Part shown: positions 44,503-54,747 of the stretch, one piece after another
Layout: each line of letters starts with the position of its first letter
How positions within the stretch are numbered: the stretch's first letter is position 1
NCBI GenBank assembly: GCA_024278975.1
Contig: JAJRSD010000039.1
Span: 62,001-126,000 of the forward strand
Source of the DNA: Bacteroidota bacterium
Lineage (GTDB): Bacteria; Bacteroidota; Bacteroidia; Bacteroidales; Prolixibacteraceae
Direction: 5' to 3'
Length of the DNA stretch: 64,000 nt
The notes under the pieces: generated by a model
The model's input: the letters and a program-made list of their open reading frames with translations, nothing else
Databases searched by the model: none
What the model was told of the DNA's origin: nothing
Program-made: the position numbers and the translations under genes

Positions 44503-46068
44503 TTAGAAGTCTATCTTTTTATCGATTAATTTGGCAATAATAATTTGCCCCTCTTCGCTTAAATGAACTCCGTCGTGAGAAAGGAGATTAAATATCGGTT
44601 TTAACGGAGTATGGATATCTAAAAATTCAACTCCCGTTTTCCTGGCTACTTTTTCAAACTCCGTAGTTAAATAACTAACTCTTTTAGCACCGCCTTTATA
44701 CTTTTCTTTTAAGATTTCGTCTGGTCCGTAGGGTGGTGGCGATACTACAATTATTCGCAGAGTTTCGTTAAATTTTGTTGAATTTTGAATTGATGAAATG
44801 AGCCTCTCCAAATTTTTTGGAACCTCTTTTAATTGGTCAGCAAAAATTGCTTTGCAGTCGTTTGTTCCCAAAAGTATTACAACACAATCTATCGTTTTCG
44901 CATTCGCAACCCCTTTTTGAATGTACGAATCTACCATTGTAAGAGTATTTAGCCGCGGTAAATTCGCATTATTGAATCCAATTGTATTTCCCGAAACCGA
45001 TGTGTTTACAATTAAATCGGCACTTCTTATTTTTTTAAGCTGATTTGCCCAGCCATTTTCTGCTGCACCGTTTGAGTCGCCAATTGTTAAAATACTTTTC
45101 GATGGAACGTGATTCAATGCTGTTTCAACTATCATTTCGTGTCCACCTTCAAACACATTTAAATACACTTTATCCTGAAAAGAGTTTTGGTAGATAATTT
45201 TTCTGCCGCCCAGTTTCTCCTCTATTTTAACACCCGGAAGATTTTGCTGCCTGACCATTGTTTCCACAATTTCGGTCGGAACTTTTGATTCAGTATTTTC
45301 TGGCTGAAAATCATCAACCACTTTGTTATAAAAATCGATTGTTTGTGTAATTGGAACCGAACCCGAATATCCGTCGTGTACCCCACAATACAAAAATAGT
45401 TTGCTGTTCTTTCGTTGTTCAACTGGTGTTTTCATAAAAACTGTGGAGCGTGAAATTGCATCGTCAATATCAATATTTAAAGTGTCGCCGGTTGTTGCCA
45501 GTGCAATGTGCCGGGCGTAATTATTTCCTCTGCCCAACGATTCGTAATACCATTTCACCAAATTAGAAATACCCACCCACGCCGAAAAACTCCGAATCGT
45601 ATGTTTCGTTTTCATATAAGAAAGCATGGTTGCAAACCCGCCTCCGCTAACTCCGATTATGTGAATATTTGTTGAATCTACATTTGCATTTTTAAGAGCA
45701 TACGAAATAGCATCGTCGATGTCGGAAACAACAAATTTACTGCCGCATGCTTTGGGTGTTTTATTTGGTCCCCTAAAATCAGGATGAATATAATTCCAGT
45801 CCGTCTCCATTATTTTTTTTGTCAGCGGGTCTTTTTGAGTAAAATCTCCGCTCCAGGTATGCAAACTGATAATTAACGGTTTGGGTGTTTTGCTTTTTGA
45901 AAAATGGATAAATGCTTTTTGAATTTCGCCGTCTAACGAAGAAGGAATCTCGATTTTACTAAACTGCTTTGGCCAGTTTTTATCGACTGTATTGTCCCAT
46001 TTAGGATTGTTTTGTGCTTGAATAATTCCTGTAATCACAAGTAAAAATATTATTAGGTTTAGTTTCAT
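44503..46068 (-). CDS. secreted alpha/beta-hydrolase fused to an SGNH hydrolase
   Basis: 521 residues with a signal peptide (MKLNLIIFLLVITGIIQA). Residues ~25-280 are a prolyl-oligopeptidase-like alpha/beta-hydrolase: LHTWSGDFTQ, HPDFRGPNKTPKACGS, nucleophile in IHIIGVSGGGFATM near 145. Residues ~330-521 are an SGNH hydrolase: block I LTIGDSNGAAENGWANQL, block II VSGNTIGFN, block III LLGTNDCKAI, block V LSHDGVHLSEEG. Two esterases in one exported polypeptide suggest removal of two kinds of ester from one polysaccharide. The substrate is unknown. Confidence 0.82.
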   Translation of the reverse strand: MKLNLIIFLLVITGIIQAQNNPKWDNTVDKNWPKQFSKIEIPSSLDGEIQKAFIHFSKSKTPKPLIISLHTWSGDFTQKDPLTKKIMETDWNYIHPDFRGPNKTPKACGSKFVVSDIDDAISYALKNANVDSTNIHIIGVSGGGFATMLSYMKTKHTIRSFSAWVGISNLVKWYYESLGRGNNYARHIALATTGDTLNIDIDDAISRSTVFMKTPVEQRKNSKLFLYCGVHDGYSGSVPITQTIDFYNKVVDDFQPENTESKVPTEIVETMVRQQNLPGVKIEEKLGGRKIIYQNSFQDKVYLNVFEGGHEMIVETALNHVPSKSILTIGDSNGAAENGWANQLKKIRSADLIVNTSVSGNTIGFNNANLPRLNTLTMVDSYIQKGVANAKTIDCVVILLGTNDCKAIFADQLKEVPKNLERLISSIQNSTKFNETLRIIVVSPPPYGPDEILKEKYKGGAKRVSYLTTEFEKVARKTGVEFLDIHTPLKPIFNLLSHDGVHLSEEGQIIIAKLIDKKIDF

Positions 46069-46168
46069 TTACGATAAATTTATTAGCTAACAAAGTTGAA
46101 AAATATTATTGAGAAATACTCAACACAGACTCTTAATTTCACAAATTGTTTTTTAAACTTCATTTACA

Positions 46169-46197
46169 TTGGAATCCGCTCTCATTTTATATTTTTG
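46169..46197 (+). promoter_or_regulatory. cysteate synthase promoter, Bacteroidota type
   Basis: TTG (46169-46171), 18 bases, then TATTTTTG (46190-46197). The ATG at 46212 follows 14 bases after the -7 element, giving a short leader. Confidence 0.75.
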
Positions 46198-46211
46198 TAA
46201 TTCAATAAAAA

Positions 46212-47516
46212 ATGAATGAAAATATGAGTATCAATTTTACACCAACCAATTATAAACTACAATCAGTAAAAACCGGAAAAGTATTTAATGACAAAGGCTG
46301 GATGCTGGATGCACCCGGAGAAACCGACCCAACGTTAATACGGGCAATTTACGAAAAAACTCAAATTGATGTTAAACCCGATTCGTGGGGATTATACAAA
46401 TTTGCCGACTGGCTTCCAATCGGCAGGACTTTAAAAGGTTCGTCGGCGCCTATGACCTATAAAAGCAAGGGGCTTGCAAAAGAGCTGGGTCTCGAAAATC
46501 TCTGGATAACTTTTAGCGGATATTGGCCCGAAAAAGGTATAAAAATGAAAACCTGCTCTTTTAAAGAGACTGAGTCGTATTCTGTTTGTGGTAGAATGAC
46601 TCCTGAAATGGATAAAATTTTGGTGGTTGCTTCGGCAGGAAATACTTCGCGTGCATTTGCACAGGTTTGCTCCGACAATAATATTCCGCTGCTTATTTGT
46701 GTTCCCGAAGATAATTTAAGTGCGCTTTGGTTCGATGCTCCGTTAAACGACTGTGTAAAATTAGTTTCCAGTAAAACTGGTAGCGACTATTTCGATGCAA
46801 TTCATCTCTCGAATATTATTGCCGGATTTGATGGTTTTGTTGCTGAGGGAGGTGCAAAAAATGTTGCGCGCCGCGATGGAATGGCAACTACAATGTTATC
46901 GGCAACCACTACAATCGGACAAATTCCTGATTACTATTTTCAGGCAGTTGGCAGCGGAACAGGTGCGGTTGCAGCATGGGAAGCCAACTTACGATTAATT
47001 GAAGACGGGCGTTTTGGTTCAACTAAAATGAAATTGAGGGTTGCACAAAATCTTCCGTTTACACCCATTTACGATGCATGGGAAATAGATTCGCGGTCGA
47101 TGTTAGTTCTCGATAACGATGTTGCCAGAAAACAAGTTGAAGAGATGGATGCAAAAGTACTCTCGAACCGGAAACCTCCATACCCAATTGCGGGTGGTTT
47201 GTACGATGCGTTAAAAGATTCTGATGGCGAGGTTCTAAGGGCAACCAACCAAAAAGCCCGCGAAGCTGGTATTTTATTTCAGGAAACCGAAGGTATCGAT
47301 ATTCATCCGGCAGCGGCAGTTGCAACAGCAACTTTAATTGAAGCAGCAAAAAACGGGGATATTGAAAAAGATGCAATAATAATGTTAAATATCACCGGCG
47401 GCGGCGAGGAAAAATTCAAAGCAGAGAATAAACTTTTTTATTTAAAACCTGAAATAATTTTTGATATTGAGCCTGACGAAGATGAGGTTAGGAGACAAAT
47501 AGACAAACTTTTCTAA
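46212..47516 (+). CDS. cysteate synthase (threonine-synthase-like PLP enzyme)
   Basis: 434 residues. The PLP lysine lies in MKTCSFKETESYSV near residue 116; VVASAGNTSRAFAQVC and the phosphate-binding QAVGSGTGAVAAWEA follow. The pattern is that of cysteate synthase rather than threonine synthase: a long N-terminus (FNDKGWMLDAPGETDPTLIR) and the phrase SGYWPEKGIKMKTCSFKE. Cysteate synthase makes L-cysteate from O-phosphoserine and sulfite. In Bacteroidota this feeds capnine and sulfonolipid synthesis; in methanogens, coenzyme M. No acyltransferase partner is adjacent, so the sulfonolipid role is inferred. An alternative in-frame ATG lies four codons downstream (MSINFTP). Confidence 0.85.
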   Translation: MNENMSINFTPTNYKLQSVKTGKVFNDKGWMLDAPGETDPTLIRAIYEKTQIDVKPDSWGLYKFADWLPIGRTLKGSSAPMTYKSKGLAKELGLENLWITFSGYWPEKGIKMKTCSFKETESYSVCGRMTPEMDKILVVASAGNTSRAFAQVCSDNNIPLLICVPEDNLSALWFDAPLNDCVKLVSSKTGSDYFDAIHLSNIIAGFDGFVAEGGAKNVARRDGMATTMLSATTTIGQIPDYYFQAVGSGTGAVAAWEANLRLIEDGRFGSTKMKLRVAQNLPFTPIYDAWEIDSRSMLVLDNDVARKQVEEMDAKVLSNRKPPYPIAGGLYDALKDSDGEVLRATNQKAREAGILFQETEGIDIHPAAAVATATLIEAAKNGDIEKDAIIMLNITGGGEEKFKAENKLFYLKPEIIFDIEPDEDEVRRQIDKLF

Positions 47517-47519
47517 ATG

Positions 47520-48845
47520 TTAAAAAAGGGGTAATCTGTTTTTTAGAAATGTTTCAATTCCATAAAATGGAAGCGATAAAATTGGTTTTCCTTCAGCAAA
47601 AGGAGCTTGGGAAATTTTTAGTGCTACCTTACTTTTGTATTTTTCAATAAATAAATGCATACTTTTCATACGTCCTTTTGAACCTGATTTTATCTCTATA
47701 GGAACAACACTTCCCTCTTTCTCAGTTAAATAGTCGATTTCAGCAGTACTGCTTTTTGCCTTTCGGCTCCAATAATATAATTCGGCTCTTGTATTTGGCG
47801 ATTGATAAACAATTAATTCCTGTCCGGCAAATTGCTCGGCAACTGCGCCCTTAAAAATTGCAGTAAAATCTTCCTCTTTTGCAGTTTCACCGTAGATACC
47901 GCTAATAGAATGAAAAAGCCCAATATCGAGGAACAATACTTTATAAAACGATTCGTGTACACCTGCAGCAAGTGGAAGACCAGAACCTCCGGTTTGCCTA
48001 ATTCGTGTTAATATACCTGCCGTTTCAAGTAATTCCACTGCTTCTTTCAAATCTCTCGATTTTATAGAACGGTCAACTTGTGCATAAACAAATTTCTTCC
48101 CAACCATACCGGGAACTACATTAAATATTGCACGTAAATAAATATGCTTTGTAACTTTTGAATATTTGGCAAAATCATCTATGTAAGTATCAAGAATCGA
48201 ACGTTGTATCCGTTGACATTTAATAATATTGTGCCCGGTAATATATTCTTTTACAACTGCTGGCATACCACCTATAACAAAGAATTTCCTAACATACTTG
48301 TTCAGTTTTTCGTGAAGGGAACGAGGTAACTTCTTTAATCCTGAATAGTCGGAAATATAGTGTCTCAGTTCCGTTTCCCCCAGTGCATCAAGGAATTCGC
48401 CAAAAGATAGTGGGTACATATAAAGGTATTGAATCCTACCAACCGGCATTCTGAAATCTTCTGATGAAAGTGCAAATTCAAGAAGCGAACCTGCACCAAT
48501 TACATGCAATTCAGGTATCTCTTCAAAAAAATAGCGCAGTGAAATTATAGCTTCAGAACACTCTTGAATTTCATCAATAAATAATAAAGTTTTGCCGGGT
48601 ACAATTTTTTTTGCCGTAAACAATGCAATCCTCTCAATAATTTCAGTTGGGACTCTTGTATTAAATATTTCCGTGTACTCCGGATTTCTCTCAAGATTTA
48701 GATAGGTGAAATTGCTAAATTCCTGTTTTCCAAATTCGCTAACTATAAATGTTTTACCCGTTTGCCTTGCCCCTCTAACAAGCAATGGATGCCTGTTTTT
48801 GGAGTTCTTCCAATCAACTAATACACTATAAATATCTCGATTCAT
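47520..48845 (-). CDS. AAA ATPase with C-terminal DUF4143 domain
   Basis: 441 residues from MNRDIYSVLVDWKNSKNRHP. The Walker A is VRGARQTGKTFIVSEF near residue 27 and Walker B is LLFIDEIQECSEAIISLRYF; the arginine-rich region around GAGSLLEF completes the ATPase. The C-terminal DUF4143 domain ends in a PD-(D/E)xK-like half (STAEIDYLTEKEGSVVPIEIK). These ATPases are abundant in Bacteroidota and of uncertain function. An in-frame ATG at 48902 adds nineteen hydrophobic residues (MYFSQILLILTLYFSQKII) that are encoded by the direct repeats, so 48845 is chosen. Confidence 0.88.
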   Translation of the reverse strand: MNRDIYSVLVDWKNSKNRHPLLVRGARQTGKTFIVSEFGKQEFSNFTYLNLERNPEYTEIFNTRVPTEIIERIALFTAKKIVPGKTLLFIDEIQECSEAIISLRYFFEEIPELHVIGAGSLLEFALSSEDFRMPVGRIQYLYMYPLSFGEFLDALGETELRHYISDYSGLKKLPRSLHEKLNKYVRKFFVIGGMPAVVKEYITGHNIIKCQRIQRSILDTYIDDFAKYSKVTKHIYLRAIFNVVPGMVGKKFVYAQVDRSIKSRDLKEAVELLETAGILTRIRQTGGSGLPLAAGVHESFYKVLFLDIGLFHSISGIYGETAKEEDFTAIFKGAVAEQFAGQELIVYQSPNTRAELYYWSRKAKSSTAEIDYLTEKEGSVVPIEIKSGSKGRMKSMHLFIEKYKSKVALKISQAPFAEGKPILSLPFYGIETFLKNRLPLF

Positions 48846-48853
48846 TATTATTT

Positions 48854-48909
48854 TTTGGCTAAAATACAAGGTTAAAATTAATAATATTTGGCTAAAATAC
48901 AAGGTTAAA
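48854..48909. repeat. two 23-base direct repeats upstream of the DUF4143 ATPase gene
   Basis: Copies at 48854-48876 and 48887-48909 are identical. Each begins TTTGGCTAAAAT and ends AAGGTTAAA, separated by 10 bases (period 33, about three helical turns). They lie immediately before the ATPase start on the minus strand, between the divergent ATPase and beta-galactosidase genes. This is the layout of paired operator sites. Confidence 0.75.
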
Positions 48910-48946
48910 TATTTTTTTAATATGTAGGTTTAATGGGTGTAAAGTG

Positions 48947-48954
48947 TAAATTTG
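48947..48954 (+). promoter_or_regulatory. putative -7 element of the beta-galactosidase gene
   Basis: TAAATTTG matches TAnnTTTG 45 bases before the ATG at 48999. There is no TTG at the usual -33 place. Confidence 0.45.
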
Positions 48955-48992
48955 TCGTTTAAATAATTTAAGTAAATTAGGACTAAAAATAA

Positions 48993-52211
<3,219 letters not shown>

Positions 52212-52227
52212 TATTTCTAATTTTTAA

Positions 52228-52473
52228 GTGTTGAAACAGCAAGTTAAAAGGAACATAGGTAGATTTCCCGATGATTTCATGTTTGAGTTAACAAAAGAGG
52301 AGTTTTCCAACTTGAGGTCACAATTTGTGACCTCAAGTTGGGGAGGTATCCGCTATTTACCAATGGCATTTACAGAACTTGTTTTTAATTATCTCGATGA
52401 GTTGATTGAAAAGCATAAAAACCCGATTCCAAGAAAACAGATTGAGTATAAACGGCAGGGTAAAGGGAAATAA
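52228..52473 (+). pseudogene. ORF6N-domain protein remnant
   Basis: 81 residues from a TTG start. [21 protein letters not shown] then [19 protein letters not shown] and MAFTE is the ORF6N domain seen in phage and mobile-element DNA-binding proteins, missing its first ~30 residues. Directly after MAFTE the text jumps to [20 protein letters not shown], which is normally the far C-terminal end of such proteins. So both the start and the central ~70-90 residues have been lost. It lies 16 bases after the beta-galactosidase stop. Confidence 0.65.
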
Positions 52474-52487
52474 GCAAAACCAAAAAC

Positions 52488-53177
52488 ATGGAGTTTAAAA
52501 ACTTTTCGTACTTATTAATTTTAATTGGAACTATTGCAGTGCCGCTGTTTTTTAGTTACGAAAAACAACTGCGCTTTTACAGCAATTTAAAATACCTGCT
52601 GCCGGCAATGCTTTTTACAGGTGCAATTTTTATTATAATGGATTTGCGCTTCGAACAGCGGGTGATTTGGCAGTTCAATTCTGAGTTTACAATAGGTGTA
52701 AATATTTTAAACCTTCCCATCGAAGAGTGGCTCTATTTTCTTGCTGTTCCGTTTTTAGGAGTTGCCGTTTACGAGTTCTTGAATTCCCGGCTTTTTAACT
52801 TCGAGCATCCAAAAATATTTCTGGCATTAAGCCTGTTTTTATTGATATTGTTTGGAGTTGCTGCATATCTCTCACGACAAAAATTATATCCATTTTTTAT
52901 ATTTTTTCTGCTTGCCATCTACTTGGGTTACACTATTTTCAGGGAACGGTTTACAAAACATTACACAAAATTCTATCTTTCATATTTTGTTTTGCTCATC
53001 CCGTTTTTAATTATTAGCGGACTTTTAACTGCTTTGCCAATAATAGAATACAACCCCGAATTTAATTTAGGAATTCGGCTGTTTTCTATTCCAATCGAAA
53101 ATTTTGCTTCCCTGTTTTTATTAATGTTGATGAATATTACTATTTACGAATTCATAAAAGAGCGGCGTATTTACTAA
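52488..53177 (+). CDS. lycopene cyclase-domain membrane protein (CarR/CrtYcd type)
   Basis: 229 residues with about seven hydrophobic helices. Two similar halves are seen: LNLPIEEWLYFLAVPFLGVA then VYEFLN near residues 75-100, and FSIPIENFASLFLLMLMNI then TIYEFIKE near 200-225. The duplicated P-I-E-(E/N) motif is characteristic of heterodimeric-type lycopene cyclases fused in one chain, as in CarR/CrtYcd of other bacteria. These convert lycopene to cyclic carotenes in the membrane. No other carotenoid gene is beside it. The waaA gene starts 16 bases after its stop. Confidence 0.85.
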   Translation: MEFKNFSYLLILIGTIAVPLFFSYEKQLRFYSNLKYLLPAMLFTGAIFIIMDLRFEQRVIWQFNSEFTIGVNILNLPIEEWLYFLAVPFLGVAVYEFLNSRLFNFEHPKIFLALSLFLLILFGVAAYLSRQKLYPFFIFFLLAIYLGYTIFRERFTKHYTKFYLSYFVLLIPFLIISGLLTALPIIEYNPEFNLGIRLFSIPIENFASLFLLMLMNITIYEFIKERRIY

Positions 53178-53193
53178 CTTCCAAAATATTAAA

Positions 53194-54444
53194 ATGTTAC
53201 TACTTTATAAAATTGGCATATTTCTCTATTCAATAATAGTTCGTCTGGTCTCTCCATTTAATGAAAAAGCACGGCAATTTGTTGTCGGGAGAAAAAGCTG
53301 GAGAATAAGTCTTCAAAATCAGGTTGAAAAAGATGTTAGTTATATTTGGTTTCATTGTGCATCGCTGGGAGCGTTTGAACAAGGTCGCCCGGTAATGGAA
53401 GAGATAAAAAAGCAATTTCCCGAATATAAAATTGCACTTACTTTTTTCTCTCCATCGGGTTACGAAGTCAGAAAAAACTACGATGGTGCCGATATAATTT
53501 CATATTTGCCGTTGGATACAAAATCTAATGCCCGTGCATTTATCGACATTATAAAACCCGAAAAAGTTTTCTTTATTAAATATGAGTTTTGGTATTTTTA
53601 TATTTCTGAATTGAAAAAGCAAAAAATACCACTATACATTATTTCTGCTATTTTTCGCGAAAACCAACAATTTTTCAAAAATACAGTTTGGGGGAAATGG
53701 TACCGCGAGACACTTTTTAAATTTGAACACTTTTTTGTTCAAAACGAAACTTCGGCAAAATTGCTCAAATCCATCGGACTTAATAACATTTCGGTATCGG
53801 GCGACACTCGTTTCGACCGTGTTGCGGAGATTGTAAAAGCTGCAAAAAAAATTCCGGTTGTTGAAAAGTTTAAAAACAACGAGCTACTAATTATTGCCGG
53901 TAGTACGTGGAAACCAGACGAAGAACTGCTTATAGAGTTTATTAACCAAACCCCAAACATAAAGTTTATAATAGCCCCGCACGAAGTTTCTGATGTCAAT
54001 ATTAACAGAATTCATCAATTGTTGAAAAAGCCTGCAATATCGTATAGTAAAGTGGACGAAACAGAGATAAGTAACTATCAGGTGTTGATAATTGATTCAA
54101 TTGGGTTGCTATCATCTCTGTATCAGTATGGTAATGTAGCTTATATTGGTGGTGGCTTTGGAGTTGGTATCCATAATATTTTGGAGGCTGCAACTTTTGG
54201 CATGCCTGTTATTTTCGGTCCGAACTATCTGAAATTTAAAGAAGCTGTAGATTTAATCTCAAACGGTGGAGCATTCTCTATCACTAATTCTAACGAACTT
54301 GTAGCAAGAATTAATCGATTGATTTCTGACGAAAAAAGCCTTAAAATATCTTCGCAAAATAGCAAGAATTATGTTGAAAAAAATGTGGGATCTACAAAAA
54401 TTATCATAAAAAAAGTTTTCAACAACGATAACCTTTTGGATTGA
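53194..54444 (+). CDS. waaA: 3-deoxy-D-manno-octulosonic acid (Kdo) transferase
   Basis: 416 residues; inner-membrane-anchored glycosyltransferase adding Kdo to lipid A precursor. A membrane anchor (MLLLYKIGIFLYSIIVRLVS) is followed by WFHCASLGAFEQGRPVMEEI, the catalytic-Glu region, and EKVFFIKYEFWYFYISEL. The GT-B C-terminal half has IAGSTWKPDEELLIEF, IIAPHEVSDVNI, and the donor-binding AYIGGGFGVGIHNILEAATFG then MPVIFGPNY. Full length and intact. Confidence 0.95.
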   Translation: MLLLYKIGIFLYSIIVRLVSPFNEKARQFVVGRKSWRISLQNQVEKDVSYIWFHCASLGAFEQGRPVMEEIKKQFPEYKIALTFFSPSGYEVRKNYDGADIISYLPLDTKSNARAFIDIIKPEKVFFIKYEFWYFYISELKKQKIPLYIISAIFRENQQFFKNTVWGKWYRETLFKFEHFFVQNETSAKLLKSIGLNNISVSGDTRFDRVAEIVKAAKKIPVVEKFKNNELLIIAGSTWKPDEELLIEFINQTPNIKFIIAPHEVSDVNINRIHQLLKKPAISYSKVDETEISNYQVLIIDSIGLLSSLYQYGNVAYIGGGFGVGIHNILEAATFGMPVIFGPNYLKFKEAVDLISNGGAFSITNSNELVARINRLISDEKSLKISSQNSKNYVEKNVGSTKIIIKKVFNNDNLLD

Positions 54445-54747
54445 AATTTGTTAGCTGTTTTTCACTCAAAAAAAGTCGGATTTCTGATTCAAATATTCGA
54501 TAAATATTTTCTAATTCTTTTTCATAGAATTTTTATTTTGGTAAACTTTACTTTACACAAAAAATGGCTATCAGCTTAGTATCAGCAATATAACATATAG
54601 AAGTTGATAACTTATAATTTCTTTTTCTAAAAAAAGCTACAAATATTTTGAATTCTGCCTTATCTTGCAGACCACTTTCGCCAGGTGAAAAAACAATTTT
54701 TCAGAACTAAAATTTTTAAAAGTTTCACACTCAATTAATTGTAACAA
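54445..54747. other. non-coding gap upstream of nrdJ
   Basis: About 300 AT-rich bases. I looked for a cobalamin riboswitch, because nrdJ is B12-dependent, and did not find a convincing B12 box. A short dyad TTTCGCCAGGTGAAA (about 54678-54692) is the only local symmetry. No exact TAnnTTTG element with a TTG was found. Confidence 0.4.

Noticed and set aside
48846-48902. Longer start of the DUF4143 ATPase at 48902
   Set aside because: The extra nineteen residues are encoded by the direct repeats and homologous ATPases start at MNRDIY-like sequences.
54668-54695. Possible cobalamin riboswitch near GCAGACCACTTTCGCCAGG before nrdJ
   Set aside because: The B12 box and surrounding helices could not be matched; only a weak local dyad remains.
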